The notes under the pieces are model-generated. The model worked only from the letters and a program-made list of their open reading frames with translations. It searched no databases and had not been told where the DNA came from. A program made the translations under genes and the position numbers. From Branchiostoma floridae (lineage: Eukaryota > Chordata > Leptocardii > Amphioxiformes > Branchiostomatidae), in the NCBI RefSeq assembly GCF_000003815.2, contig NC_049985.1, forward strand, positions 17,835,867-17,859,607: a stretch of DNA of 23,741 nucleotides. The letters are read 5' to 3'. Below, piece by piece: positions 9,770 to 18,629 of the stretch. Position 1 is the stretch's first letter; the number at the start of each line of letters is the position of its first letter.

Positions 9770-9875
9770 GCCTTTTTTGGCGGCGCATGATGGGAACTTT
9801 GGAGAGAACATGTCGTCCAACCTGACAGAGGAGGCGTCGTTCCCAGAGCGTAATGGCGGCCATACTGTGTCTCAG
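9770..9875 (+). CDS. Candidate first coding exon of an unidentified plus-strand gene
   Basis: A GC-richer island (ggcggcgcatgatgggaact, resembling NRF-1/ZNF143-type promoter sequence) precedes ATG at 9810 in good context (gagaacATGtcg). Twenty-two codons (MSSNLTEEASFPERNGG then HTVSQ) run to CAG at 9875, followed by donor-like gttaga. The reading is in phase 0. It lies head-to-head with the promoter of gene A, about 0.5 kb away. No later exon is recognised in the window, so it may be an orphan exon, a long-intron gene or coincidence. Start and end of the untranslated part are unknown. Confidence 0.3.
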
Positions 9876-9877
9876 GT

Positions 9878-10020
9878 TAGACTTGAGTTGTTTTTACTAG
9901 TCTCTGGTTTTATTAGTCTCTGATAAAAAAACAACAACTGGTGTCTGATGCCTACAGCCAAATTACCCTATGTATTACTTGGATTCTTTGTCGATTCATA
10001 TCCGCTTTGTGGTAGTCAAT
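9878..10020. other. Spacer between tandem units
   Basis: Short unique sequence, including a duplicated tagtctctggttttattagtctctg phrase near 9898. The homology of unit B with unit A begins about 10021 (atcagggacacgaagtg). Confidence 0.4.
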
Positions 10021-10119
10021 TCAATGAGATCAGGGACACGAAGTGATTCTTATAATACCATGCAATGCTTTCTTTGATATAATACCTTTCTCTTACAGAG
10101 TATAGAGACTCATCTTACA

Positions 10120-10350
10120 CAACCAAAGTTTTGTCCACTGACGTTTCGGTAGTATGTGCTGTTTTACAGGCCTTATCAAACCTCAGCTTACTACAATCAA
10201 TACTTATGACGAGAGGTTTGAGTATACATATCAGAGATTCTAAATGGGACAGTAATGTAAGTAGTGATATTTAATGCTGCGGTACAACGTGAACCAGTCA
10301 GAATTGCCCCAATGAAGATGGCAGACGGTTACTGAAACGTCGGTGGAAAA
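10120..10350. repeat. Imperfect palindromic repeat, copy B
   Basis: Counterpart of 340-575: ccactgacgtttcggtagt on the left and actgaaacgtcggtggaa on the right. Present in both tandem units, so older than the duplication. Confidence 0.4.
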
Positions 10351-10624
10351 AAAAATCTGTGGTTGTGTAAAAATATTCTCTTCATTCGATGTAACAACGT
10401 GATGAAACTATTAACTCTTACAGTTAGCATTTTGGTACAGGATTCTAAAAACTGTTATTTTAATGAATGAATTTGTAGGTGATAAACAAAGGATGATAAA
10501 CCAGACCAAAAGTCTATTTTGTTCAGCTCTGTTGTTCAACTATTTTGTTTAGATACTTTTTTGTTGAAAAATATTCTAAAAGGAAACATTTTCCAACTCA
10601 TTGTTTATTTATTATCGGTGTGCA

Positions 10625-10628
10625 TTAA
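10625..10628. other. Empty TTAA target site paralogous to the MITE insertion in unit A
   Basis: Here tgtgcaTTAAggtaccactagcc reads straight through. In unit A the same flanks are separated by the 876-bp element with TTAA duplicated. This shows that the insertion postdates the duplication, or was never present in unit B. Confidence 0.85.
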
Positions 10629-11053
10629 GGTACCACTAGCCTTTCTGAGCTCCGTATAAAGAAGTATCCACAAGTACTCCAAATGGCAATAGCAGATAGG
10701 CGTATCCTATTACCTGGATGTCTAATCGTTATTGACGTATACACAGGCACTCTTAGTAATATAACACACAATGTCTGACATTACATCATAGAATCTTAAT
10801 GCTACATGAAGAAAATACATCTGTTACTCTTGTCTCTAAAAGTCCTACTCAAATCTTTTTCCCGTCCTTAATGTGTAATGACTGGGCCTATAGCCGTAAA
10901 TTCTGGGGCGCTTTCCAATACTCTTTAAAGCCTGTCTGTGGTTTGTACAATCTTTACATCTAAAGGTTGTTTTCTTCTTGTGGGTATCGTTCTTCCTAAC
11001 ATAAAGGGTTCTGACGCTATGATCCTAATGATTCTAACAACGTACGAAATTGT

Positions 11054-11056
<3 letters not shown>

Positions 11057-11118
<62 letters not shown>

Positions 11119-11162
11119 ATAATTGTTAATGTATAATTTATATATTATATATATAGACAAAG

Positions 11163-11191
<29 letters not shown>
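11057..11191. repeat. (TA)n microsatellite, two tracts
   Basis: Pure TA runs at 11057-11115 and 11163-11191 flank a degenerate AT-rich middle. They lie in the 3' flank of gene B, opposite the assembly gap of unit A. Confidence 0.95.
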
Positions 11192-11194
<3 letters not shown>

Positions 11195-12534
11195 TCCCAT
11201 CTACAAATGTACGGTCCCTCGCAAACCTACAGTACTGTATAATACTGAACATTCGTGAAACGTTAATTGACTTGCAACTGTAATCCAATTGCTTACAAGA
11301 ACACTGTCCAAACAGCATTGTCATGAAACATTATAGGAAATAAGTTCTACATTAAAAAAAAATACCACATGTAAAAGATAGACAAACAACTTTTATGTTT
11401 AACCAATCACACAGCGTGAACACCCTTACTCCACAGTGTTTGCGCTATTACTGACTTCTGTATTCACCAAAAAATGTACTGTATATCCACAAAATGAATA
11501 AATACGGTGTATTAAAAAACAAGCCAAAATATCAGTACAATTAGAGTACCAAAACAACAGTGCACAACAGTGGCATCAAAGACAATAGAAAATCAGTAAT
11601 CTATGATATACATATAAAAGTTAGAAAACCATTTGAATGTATAACAATGCATCACTTTGTTCTGGGTTTGTCCTCTATAACATAAATCTAGAAGTTCTGT
11701 TCCTATGATCGTAAAGAAAGTAAAGAATTCTGTTGTTATTTTACATGCAGTAAAGAACGAAAGGAGATCTGTTGCTATGAGCCCAAACATCTCTACAATC
11801 TTAAAGACTCTGTTGCTATTATACATTTTTATGCCCCGTCTTAACTACAAAAGCACTGTACAGTACTAGAATGTTGATGACTACCTGCTGTCATCCAATT
11901 CCATTTGCTACTGTCTATCCACAAAACACAGCAAAAATGTCAGTACAATTACATTGCCAAAACAGCTGTCAGTTTGGGAATTTTTTTATTTACTTTGGAT
12001 TCACCGAAAAACAAGGCACCTGGAGCCACTTGAGCGTTTTGAGTTACAATACTGTATTGAGAAGAAAGATTTCTGTTAACCCTTGACTTAAAAAGTTTCA
12101 GATTGTACTCTACAGGGAATCAGTTACGTTCGGTAAACAATAATAAAGGTAGGAAAGCAACTTGATTGTCTAACAAAGTCACAAAACTGTACGACCATCA
12201 CTCCATCGTATGTTTGGTGTATTTAGGAAGGACAGCGCTGTTGCATACAGTGTTAGGCCTTGAGAGGCACAATGGTGTTTGATAGGTCTAATTCCTGTTG
12301 CTTCCGCGAAAAGAACTGTAAAGTTTTGGGAACATGAAGACCACTGACGTCCAAAATTCTTCAGAACAACATTGTTATATGTGAGTCCAGTGCGATAGAT
12401 TGTGTTTAATTAACCAAAGCTTCCCAAAGGAGCGAATAGAAACCGTCATTTCCCACGGACCTATCATGTTTAATGCGTCAGGTCCTAAAGACTGATCTGC
12501 TAAGGCAAAAATGCTAAATGCTTGCTAAGGCAAC
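11192..12534. other. 3' flank of gene B
   Basis: 11309-11590 matches 2702-2960 of unit A. The segment 11640-11830 with recurring tctgttgctat phrases matches 22085-22180 of unit C. An AATAAA on the minus strand (+ 11985-11990) would give a 3' UTR of about 630 bases for gene B. Short frames here look random. Confidence 0.45.
11985..11990 (-). terminator. Candidate polyadenylation signal of gene B (AATAAA)
   Basis: TTTATT on the plus strand is AATAAA on the coding strand, about 630 bases downstream of the ancestral stop at 12618. The hexamer is common by chance in AT-rich DNA, so this is weak. Confidence 0.25.
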
Positions 12535-12813
12535 TGAATTTGGGTACCAGCTGACTGCGCATAGATGGTCTCATCCTCAGTGATGGCCTGAGACTGACTC
12601 TGCCCTGTAATATTACGTTAGTTCATATCTTCATACGGGTGGTCATGAACATTTGACATTACAGCGGTTGTGGTGTTCTGGTTGGACATATTGATGACAT
12701 GTGACTGGCCCTGCGCTGTCTGATTGTGTTGGGGGTTTACGTCTTGATAGTCATGACCACTGGTCACTACAGCAGCTGTGCTGTTTGTGTTGGACTCAGT
12801 GATGGCCTGAGAC
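12525..12813 (-). pseudogene. Frame-shifted C-terminal remnant of gene B tail
   Basis: After an apparent two-base insertion (AT/TA near 12814-12816) the tail repeats continue in another frame: SQAITESNTNSTAAVVTSGH, then HNQTAQGQS, ending HDHPYEDMN-TAA at 12618-12620. This matches the end of gene A (HDHQYKDMK-TAA). Beyond that stop the same frame stays repeat-like for 30 codons (ITGQSQSQAITE, then DETIYAQSAG) to TAG at 12525-12527. The homologous stop in both genes sits where other repeats have CAA, so it probably arose by C-to-T before the duplication. Confidence 0.65.
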
Positions 12814-15338
12814 TATGTCCACGCCCTGTCTGATCATGACCACTTGCCATTTCTGTAGATGTTTGGTCTTTTAATAATGCTCCCACCCCTACATACATAG
12901 GATTTGGATCTAAGGCAGCTACCACCTCGTGATGTGACAGGTTTTCAACCTTTAGAGATTGAGCGTTAGCCTGAGACTGGCCCTGCCCTGTCTGATTGTG
13001 TTGGTTCATATCTTCATACTGGTGATCATGACCACTTGTCACTACTGCAGCTGTGGTGTTTCTGTTGGATTCAGTTATTTCCTGAGACTGGCCTTGTCCT
13101 ATCTGACTATGACCGCTGACCATTGCTGCAGATGCTTGGTTCTTTGGTGGTGCTTTCACACATGCATACATGGGATTAGGCTTTAGGGCAGCTAGCACTT
13201 CGTCATGTGATAGATTTTCAACTTTCAGAGTTTGGGCGTTAGCCTGAGACTGGCCCTGCCCTGTCTGACTATGACCGCTGACCATTGCTGCAGATGCTTG
13301 GTTCTTTGGTGGTGCTTTCACACCTGCATACATGGGATTAGGCTTTAGGGCAGCTAGCACTTCGTTATGTGATATATTTTCGACTTTCAGAGGTTGGGCG
13401 TTAGCCTGAGACTGGCCCTGTCCTATCTGATCATGTTTTTCTACCTCTTTATACTGGTGATCATGACCACCGGTCACTACTGCAGCTGTGGTGATTGCGT
13501 TGGATTGAGTGATGGCCTGAGACTGGCCCTTTCCTGTCTGATTAGGTTGTTTGTCTATATCTTCATACTGGTGATATTGACCATTTTTCATTAAAGTAGC
13601 TGTAGTGTTTGGGTTGAATTCATTGACAGCCTGAGACTGACCTACGGCTTTGTACAGGGGACTTTGCATTGAATCAATCTGCCCTGTGCCATACGATGGG
13701 TTTCTAGCCTCAACGATAACCTGAGACTGGCCCTGCCCAGCCTGATTATGTTGGTTCATATCTTCATACGGGTGACCATGATCACTGGTCACTACATCAG
13801 CTGTGGTGTTTGGGTTGGATTCAGTGATGGACTGAGACTGGCCCTGCCTTGTATGATAATCATAATTTGTCACTACAGTACCTGTCATGTTAAGGTTTCT
13901 CATAGCAATGTTAGAATTCGGGCCTGAAGAAGGGTCTTGTGGGGGATTCCTGGTTCTCCTCTTGTACCAGATTGTGAGAATGACGGTGCCAATCAGGGCA
14001 ATGCCAGCTATTGAACCACAGAAAGAGCCAATGAGAATAAGTGTGGGAGAATTGGGAACAGATTCATTGGAAATGTCGTCTTCTGGTTCGTCTGAAGTGG
14101 TTTGAGGGGTTGAACTTCCTGTAGATCTTGTTCTATCGCTTATGCCTACAGGACCTACTGTGGAGCCAGCTGTTGTGCCATAGTAACCGTTGTTACAGGT
14201 TACTTGAACATCCACAGGCAGTGCTGATATGGTTGTGTCTGCACATACCAATCCTTCAAGACTGACATCTGTAAGCTTCTGGCCACGAAACAATGCGGGT
14301 TGGACACAGATTATTTGATCTTTGAATGAATTCGAAGGAAATCCCGTCGCATCTAGCCTGAAGGGAACCATCTTACAGTCACACTGCCAGGGGTTCCCGA
14401 CTAGTGTTATGACGAGATCAGATGGCAACAAGCCAAAAGCTAAAGGGGCAATTGCAGACATGTTGTTGTTTATAAGGTACAAATGCTGGAGTTTGGGCAG
14501 ATTTGCAAACGCACATTCCTGAATCATCGTTATCTGGTTGTTGGACAGCCACAACACTTGTAGCTGGGGTAGACTTACAAATATACCTGCCTGAATCATC
14601 GTTATCTGGTTGTCGGACAAGCCTAACATTTGGAGCCTTGGTAGATTTGCAAATGTGCCAGTCTGGATCAGTGTTATCTGGTTGTAGGACAGGTCTAATA
14701 TTTGGAGCTGGAGTAGACTTGCAAATGTACCAGCCTGGATCATTGTTATCTGGTTGTAGGCAAAGTACAACTGTTGCAGGTTGGGTAGATTTACAAATGC
14801 ACCGGGCTGAATCGTTGTTATCCGGTTGGAGTGCAGGCGCAACAATTTCAGCCTGGCCAGATTTGCAAATGAACCTTCCTGAATCATTGTTATCTTGTTT
14901 GCGGACAGCACGATCTTTTGTAGCTGGGGTAGATATGCAAATGAATTAGGATGAATCTTAGTGATCCGGTTTTGATGGAGTCGCAGTATCTCCAGTTTTG
15001 GTAGATTCAAAAATGCACCAGGCTCAATCATTGCTATTAGGTTGTTGGATAGGTATAACTTTTGTAGCCGGGGTAGATTTGCAAATGTACCTCCCTGAAG
15101 CATGATTATCTTGTTGAAGTACAGCTGTAATTCTTGTAGCCTGGGTAGATTTGCAAATATACCAGGCTGAATCATTGTTATCTGGTTACGNNNNNNNNNN
15201 NNNNNNNNNNNNNNNNNNNNNNNNNNNNNNNNNNNNNNNNNNNNNNNNNNNNNNNNNNNNNNNNNNNNNNNNNNNNNNNNNNNNNNNNNNAAATAAAAGC
15301 GGTCAGAAAGGGAGAGCGGCATCTAGCTGGAACCCCAT
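12767..15338 (-). CDS. LRR receptor gene B (LRR ectodomain, membrane helix, modular tyrosine tail)
   Basis: Single coding exon, interrupted by a 100-N gap (15191-15290) that hides the signal peptide end, N-cap and first LRRs. Eleven 24-residue LRRs are visible (xLxLSxNQITMIQxGTFANLPxLQ), then a C-cap NPWQCDC, a Thr/Ser stalk shorter than in gene A, a helix GSFCGSIAGIALIGTVILTIW (about 14044-13967), stop-transfer YKRR and a tail of at least 11 tyrosines. Tail modules: HQYED[IM]/TGQGQSQ repeats, three copies of ENLSHDEVLAALKPNPMYAG type, and one RNPSYGTGQ...SPLYKAVGQ. The Met matching gene A is at 15338 (acceptor 12 bases upstream), but its frame hits a stop within 12 codons. A Met at 15322 opens another frame into the gap; sequence beside the gap may be unreliable. 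The frame ends early at TAG (12767) because of a 2-base insertion near 12815. Membrane receptor; ligand and partners unknown. Confidence 0.85.
15191..15290. other. Assembly gap (100 N) inside gene B
   Basis: A round 100-N run is normally a placeholder of unknown size. By alignment with gene A at least about 40 codons (N-cap, first LRR) are missing here, so the true length probably exceeds 100 bases. The open frame across it has no meaning. Confidence 0.95.
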
Positions 15339-15365
15339 GTAGTCTGGTTACTAAGAAAACAATGC
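15339..15365 (-). promoter_or_regulatory. Intron 1 acceptor and 5' UTR of gene B
   Basis: Minus strand TTGTTTTCTTAG then TAACCAGACTACATGG; AG at 15352-15351. Conserved with the corresponding site of gene A. Confidence 0.6.
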
Positions 15366-15785
15366 AATGATTCTCTGTGAAATTACTTGATACAATGAAA
15401 TTTTACAATGTCAATGCCCCAATGCAGTGATTGTTCTTTGTCCTACGCCATCGACCTTGAAGAAGTTATCAGTTTCAGTGAAGGAAACGTTTTAACCTCT
15501 TGTAAAACAGGTGTGCCAGGTGTGCTGTTGAATACATAATGATTATCATAGGTTAAGTCCTAACCACATACCAAACACAATCAATAGCTTCTTGCGTCAT
15601 GGTGCTAAGGCATGGACATTGTTACAAACGCAACCTAAAATACAACCTTCATAGCGAAGGTGATAAATGTTGTAATGAATAACGCTGTACAATCGGTAAC
15701 GGTATATATGTATGATAATCATTATAGTTGTCCGTGAAGGACTAAACAGATTGGGTCGTAATCACATTGAAGTTTGGGCAGTCAT
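15366..15785. other. Intron 1 of gene B, unique part
   Basis: Partly matches 6340-6530 in the intron of gene A (accacataccaaac; tatgataatcattatagttgt). No coding signal. Confidence 0.5.
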
Positions 15786-16759
15786 TTAAAACCCTCAAAC
15801 ACCCGAGTGGGGTCCAGTTGGACCCCAGGCGTAAATTTTGAAGTACCATTTGAACATTTTTAATCTGAAGAAAAATTCCTTCCGTGACTTTGTCAGCCAA
15901 TACCTTCTATACCTTCTCCTAAGTTTTTATGAAGATTGGTACAATACTGTTGAAGCTATAAAGAAAGTCCGTGATCAGTCCGTCTGTGGTCCAAATGGAC
16001 CCCAGCAAAAAAGTGCAGCTTTTGAAACAAACTTTTGAGTCTAACTCCCTAACTACTTATCGTATCACCACCAAACTTTTAGAGAATAATAAACATGTAA
16101 AACAAAATCCTCATAAAAACTTCTGTCATCACCATATAATATGACATTATGACGTCATTTAGCTAATAAGGGCGGCCATCTTGGATTTTGACTAATGACG
16201 TCATGAAATTAGCATAAATTATAGATTTTGAATCATCAAAATAGCATTGATTGTCATAGAATTTCTTCGTTGTAAGAAAACAAGCATTGTTTACCAAGAA
16301 AACCTTGTTTAAATCGAAATTGGCAAATTTTGGCAAAAATATGCCTGTCATAATTCCGTTGCCATGACAACCCCAAATAATGATAAATTTACTTTATTGG
16401 CAAAAAATTTTGCTAACAATATTTTGTGATTTATTACCAAGTTTCGTAGATTTATCACTAGCCGTTCATGAGTTATGCGACATAAAGTTTGCTGAGCGCC
16501 TCAAAATTCCCTCACTGGTCAGAATAGGTTTAGTGCAAATGATGGTCCTTCTGATCTTTTGCATAAATTATGATAATGAGGTGGAATTAGCAACACCTTA
16601 ACATGTCGAAATACTTCTCTTACATTGAAGAAGCAATGTATGTACAATGATCACCGATAGGAATTGGAACTGAGATTTTATGAACAAAACATTTTGGGCT
16701 CCGTTTGGACCCCACTCGGTCATTTTAGTCGCAAAAAAGGTCGGGTGCTTGAGGGTTAA
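15786..16759. mobile_element. piggyBac-like MITE, second family member
   Basis: Inverted ends: the left reads CCCTCAAACACCCGAGTGGG and the right, read inward, CCCTCAAGCACCCGA, with GAGTGGGGTCCA repeated subterminally at both ends. The right flank is TTAA (16756-16759). The left has TTAA at 15786-15789 with two extra A before CCC, a small change at the junction. About 960 bp, no transposase. Internal blocks resemble the element at 804-1687: a ggcggccatcttggattttgac / gacgtcat / attagcataaatta cluster, a ttgccatgacaac phrase and a ccaagttt...agccgtt phrase near the right end. It is therefore a diverged relative. It lies in intron 1 of gene B and is absent from gene A. Confidence 0.75.
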
Positions 16760-16931
16760 GCCATTTGAAGTCTTCCCTCCCCAAATGTTCACAGCGTCGG
16801 AAAATTTAGAAAAATACTCAATTTTTAACATAGCAAACCATGAAAAATAATTAACCAATGCCGAAATTTACAAAGAGTGCCTTTGCTATTATGGATGTAC
16901 AATAAGTGCTTCACTGACTGTGACTAAACAG

Positions 16932-17400
16932 CCGTAGATCATTCTCCTACGCAGAGGGGACCAAAGTCGTCTCAAGCTCCTCTTGTTTCACCTCTGCTTT
17001 CTCAAGCTGCGCCATCATCATCAGTAGAGAACTTCACAAGCGTTTATGGATGCCAGTGACGTGTTAACGGAGCTAGCCTGGTGAAAACTTGTAGCCCTGT
17101 ACTTCCGGGCTACCGTACGTATTTCTCAGTGTTAAGACAGGCGGGGTGGGGGTGTAGTCTGTGATAGCTGGATTTTCCAGCTGTAGCGAGGTCGAGAGCG
17201 GAGACACGGGTACAGTCTCCTCCGCAATCGCCTCGCCCTTGGCTAGCTGATTGGCTGGCAAAGGGCATATAAGGGTAAGTTCATGAATATTTATAAGCAC
17301 GGCGGGCAGTAACCGATGGTGTAGCTTGAGAAAGCAGGGGTGGAACAAGATGAGCCTTGAGACGTCCTTGGTCTTCTCTGCGTAGGAGAATGCCGTAGAT
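16932..17400. mobile_element. MITE with about 77-bp terminal inverted repeats and 8-bp target duplication
   Basis: The element spans 16940-17392 (453 bp). The left end (16940-17016) and the reverse complement of the right end (17315-17392) align over about 77 bases, starting CATTCTCCTACGCAGAG and including GTCTCAAG and TGCTTTCTCAAGCT. It is flanked by the direct repeat CCGTAGAT (16932-16939 and 17393-17400). An 8-bp duplication with ends beginning CA is typical of hAT elements; P or Mutator-like origin is possible given the long inverted repeats. No transposase. Inserted in intron 1 of gene B only. Confidence 0.8.
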
Positions 17401-17462
17401 TAGTCTTGCTGATATGGTTATGATTGTCTGACGCTTGCTGATTGAATACTTACATTAAACAT

Positions 17463-17665
17463 ACCTTCTTCCCACGTACAATCAAAGAATGCAACAACCT
17501 CCCGGCAGAGGAAGCACTAGCGCCATCCCTGTCAGCATTTCAATCAAAAACCTAATCCCCCCGGTTTGCGCAGTAGACTCATCCGTGTAAGTTAAGGCTG
17601 CAGAATCCTTAGCACGATGAGGGCGGCAGCCCAACCGAAAGAAGAGAAGAAGAAGGTTGTTCACA
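17463..17665 (+). pseudogene. LINE reverse-transcriptase 3' remnant
   Basis: The frame from 17463 reads TFFPRTIKECNNLPAEEALA, then PSLSAFQSKT and a stop. This matches the characteristic C-terminus of non-LTR retrotransposon ORF2 (FFPRTIxxWNxLP...sLxaFk). It continues into a degenerate extension (HPCKL...EGGSPTERRE) ending in a GAAGAAGAAGG tail near 17655. It is 5'-truncated, as is usual for LINE copies, and inserted between intron segments homologous to 8310-8370 and 8385 onward in unit A. The clade (CR1/L2/RTE-like) cannot be set from this short piece. Confidence 0.7.
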
Positions 17666-18392
17666 CGTTTTGCTTTTTACCGACAATTTCATAACGCCGT
17701 TCAGACCAGATTACAAGGTTAGGTTACATCTATCTAATTCCTTGGTCTTCAGAATTTGCAGGATCATAAAGAAGTGGGCGGGTGAAATGTATGAATGAAC
17801 GAATGTTTTTTTTAATCAATATCATGATCAGGCAAAAAGTATATAGCAGCCACAGGCTGACTTGCATACCTTTACACTTAAAATTCCTAAATAGCCCAAA
17901 TATAGCAGTAAACAGGGAACAGGCATCTATCAGGAGCTAATTTCAACATTCTAGCATGCTTAATATGTCGAGCATTAGATTACAGACTTTGATGTATCAA
18001 TGAATAGGAAAACTGAAGCAATTAAGAAGACAACAAATTTCTTCCCTGTTGGTTCGGGTGTTGGTTCACGCTAAGTTTAACATTCCCCTCTTGCTGCGCG
18101 ATAATTCAAACCATATCGAACGTTAAGGAAGCTAGGGTTACAAAGGATGGACTGAACTGCACCCATTTTTGAGTGTCCTTACGAGGCCTGTCGAGGGTTT
18201 GATCCTGTCAATTATAAGCTCCATCGGTTTGGTAAGTTATTTAAAAGCCATGTTGCTGTACATGTTACAACGGCAGCCATGATCTTTCTCCGCGACGTTT
18301 TGGAAGCGTCAAGGGCACAATGAGCTACGTTTCACCAGGTGATTTGAATTCTTAAAACGTACTTACCTTAAGTTAAGTTTCTCTAAACTTAC
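17666..18392. other. Intron 1 of gene B, first-exon-proximal part
   Basis: Collinear with 8385-9063. It includes the conserved ctccgcgacgttttggaagcg block near 18290 and ends with the donor GTAAGT. No coding signal. Confidence 0.6.
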
Positions 18393-18545
18393 ATCTTAAC
18401 CGGTCAGAAAATCTTCAGATGAGATGTCACTTTCTGGGTAAGGATGTCACGAATGATGTCCTCAGTCTTCTTGTTGCAGCTCTTCCTCCCAGATGCGAGC
18501 TCGGTGTGGCTGATACGCAGCGGGTGGGGGAAAAAATGTTTTTTT
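18393..18545 (-). other. Non-coding first exon of gene B (module 2 of 5)
   Basis: Homologous to 9064-9215. The segment contains GAGCTCGCATCTGGGAGG on the minus strand and ends GGTTAAGAT before GTAAGTTT (GT at 18392-18391). A second donor-like GTAAGT lies at 18366-18361. It presumably joins the gene B acceptor at 15351. Confidence 0.6.
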
Positions 18546-18605
18546 TAATGAGCTTAGGTGTGGGCGTGGTGATTGTCTGAAGCTGACATCATGGTAGTAC
18601 GATGG
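18546..18605 (-). promoter_or_regulatory. Promoter-like block, gene B
   Basis: Keeps the GTGGGCGTGG box (about 18560) and the spacing of the other modules, but the CRE is changed to TGACATCA (18588-18595), one mismatch from TGACGTCA. This module may respond differently from the module of gene A. Confidence 0.45.
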
Positions 18606-18629
18606 TGCTCGGATGAACATTACAATCAA

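Larger units (their letters stand above)
10021..18620 (-). repeat. Tandem unit B: second copy of the LRR-receptor transcription unit
   Basis: Collinear with unit A (246-9420) in 3' flank, coding exon, intron, first exon and promoter. Specific to B are a piggyBac-like MITE (15786-16759), a long-TIR MITE (16932-17400) and a LINE remnant (17463-17665), all in intron 1. B lacks the MITE found in A at 804-1687. Visible divergence is substantial, so the duplication is not recent. Confidence 0.8.

Noticed and set aside
14503-14949. Plus-strand 148-codon repetitive reading frame
   Set aside because: It is the antisense shadow of the 24-residue LRRs of gene B; its own 24-residue periodicity comes from them. 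The frames at 5764-5976 (antisense to LRRs), 4603-4938 (stalk, helix and tail start), 12959-13186, 13394-13594 (tail), 13887-14105 (helix and stalk) and 14322-14522 (C-terminal cap) are the same kind of shadow, as is the minus-strand off-frame at 5379-5717.
16940-17392. ProtoRAG/Transib-related element, considered because lancelets carry ProtoRAG
   Set aside because: The ends do not begin CACTATG and the target duplication is 8 bp, not 5 bp.
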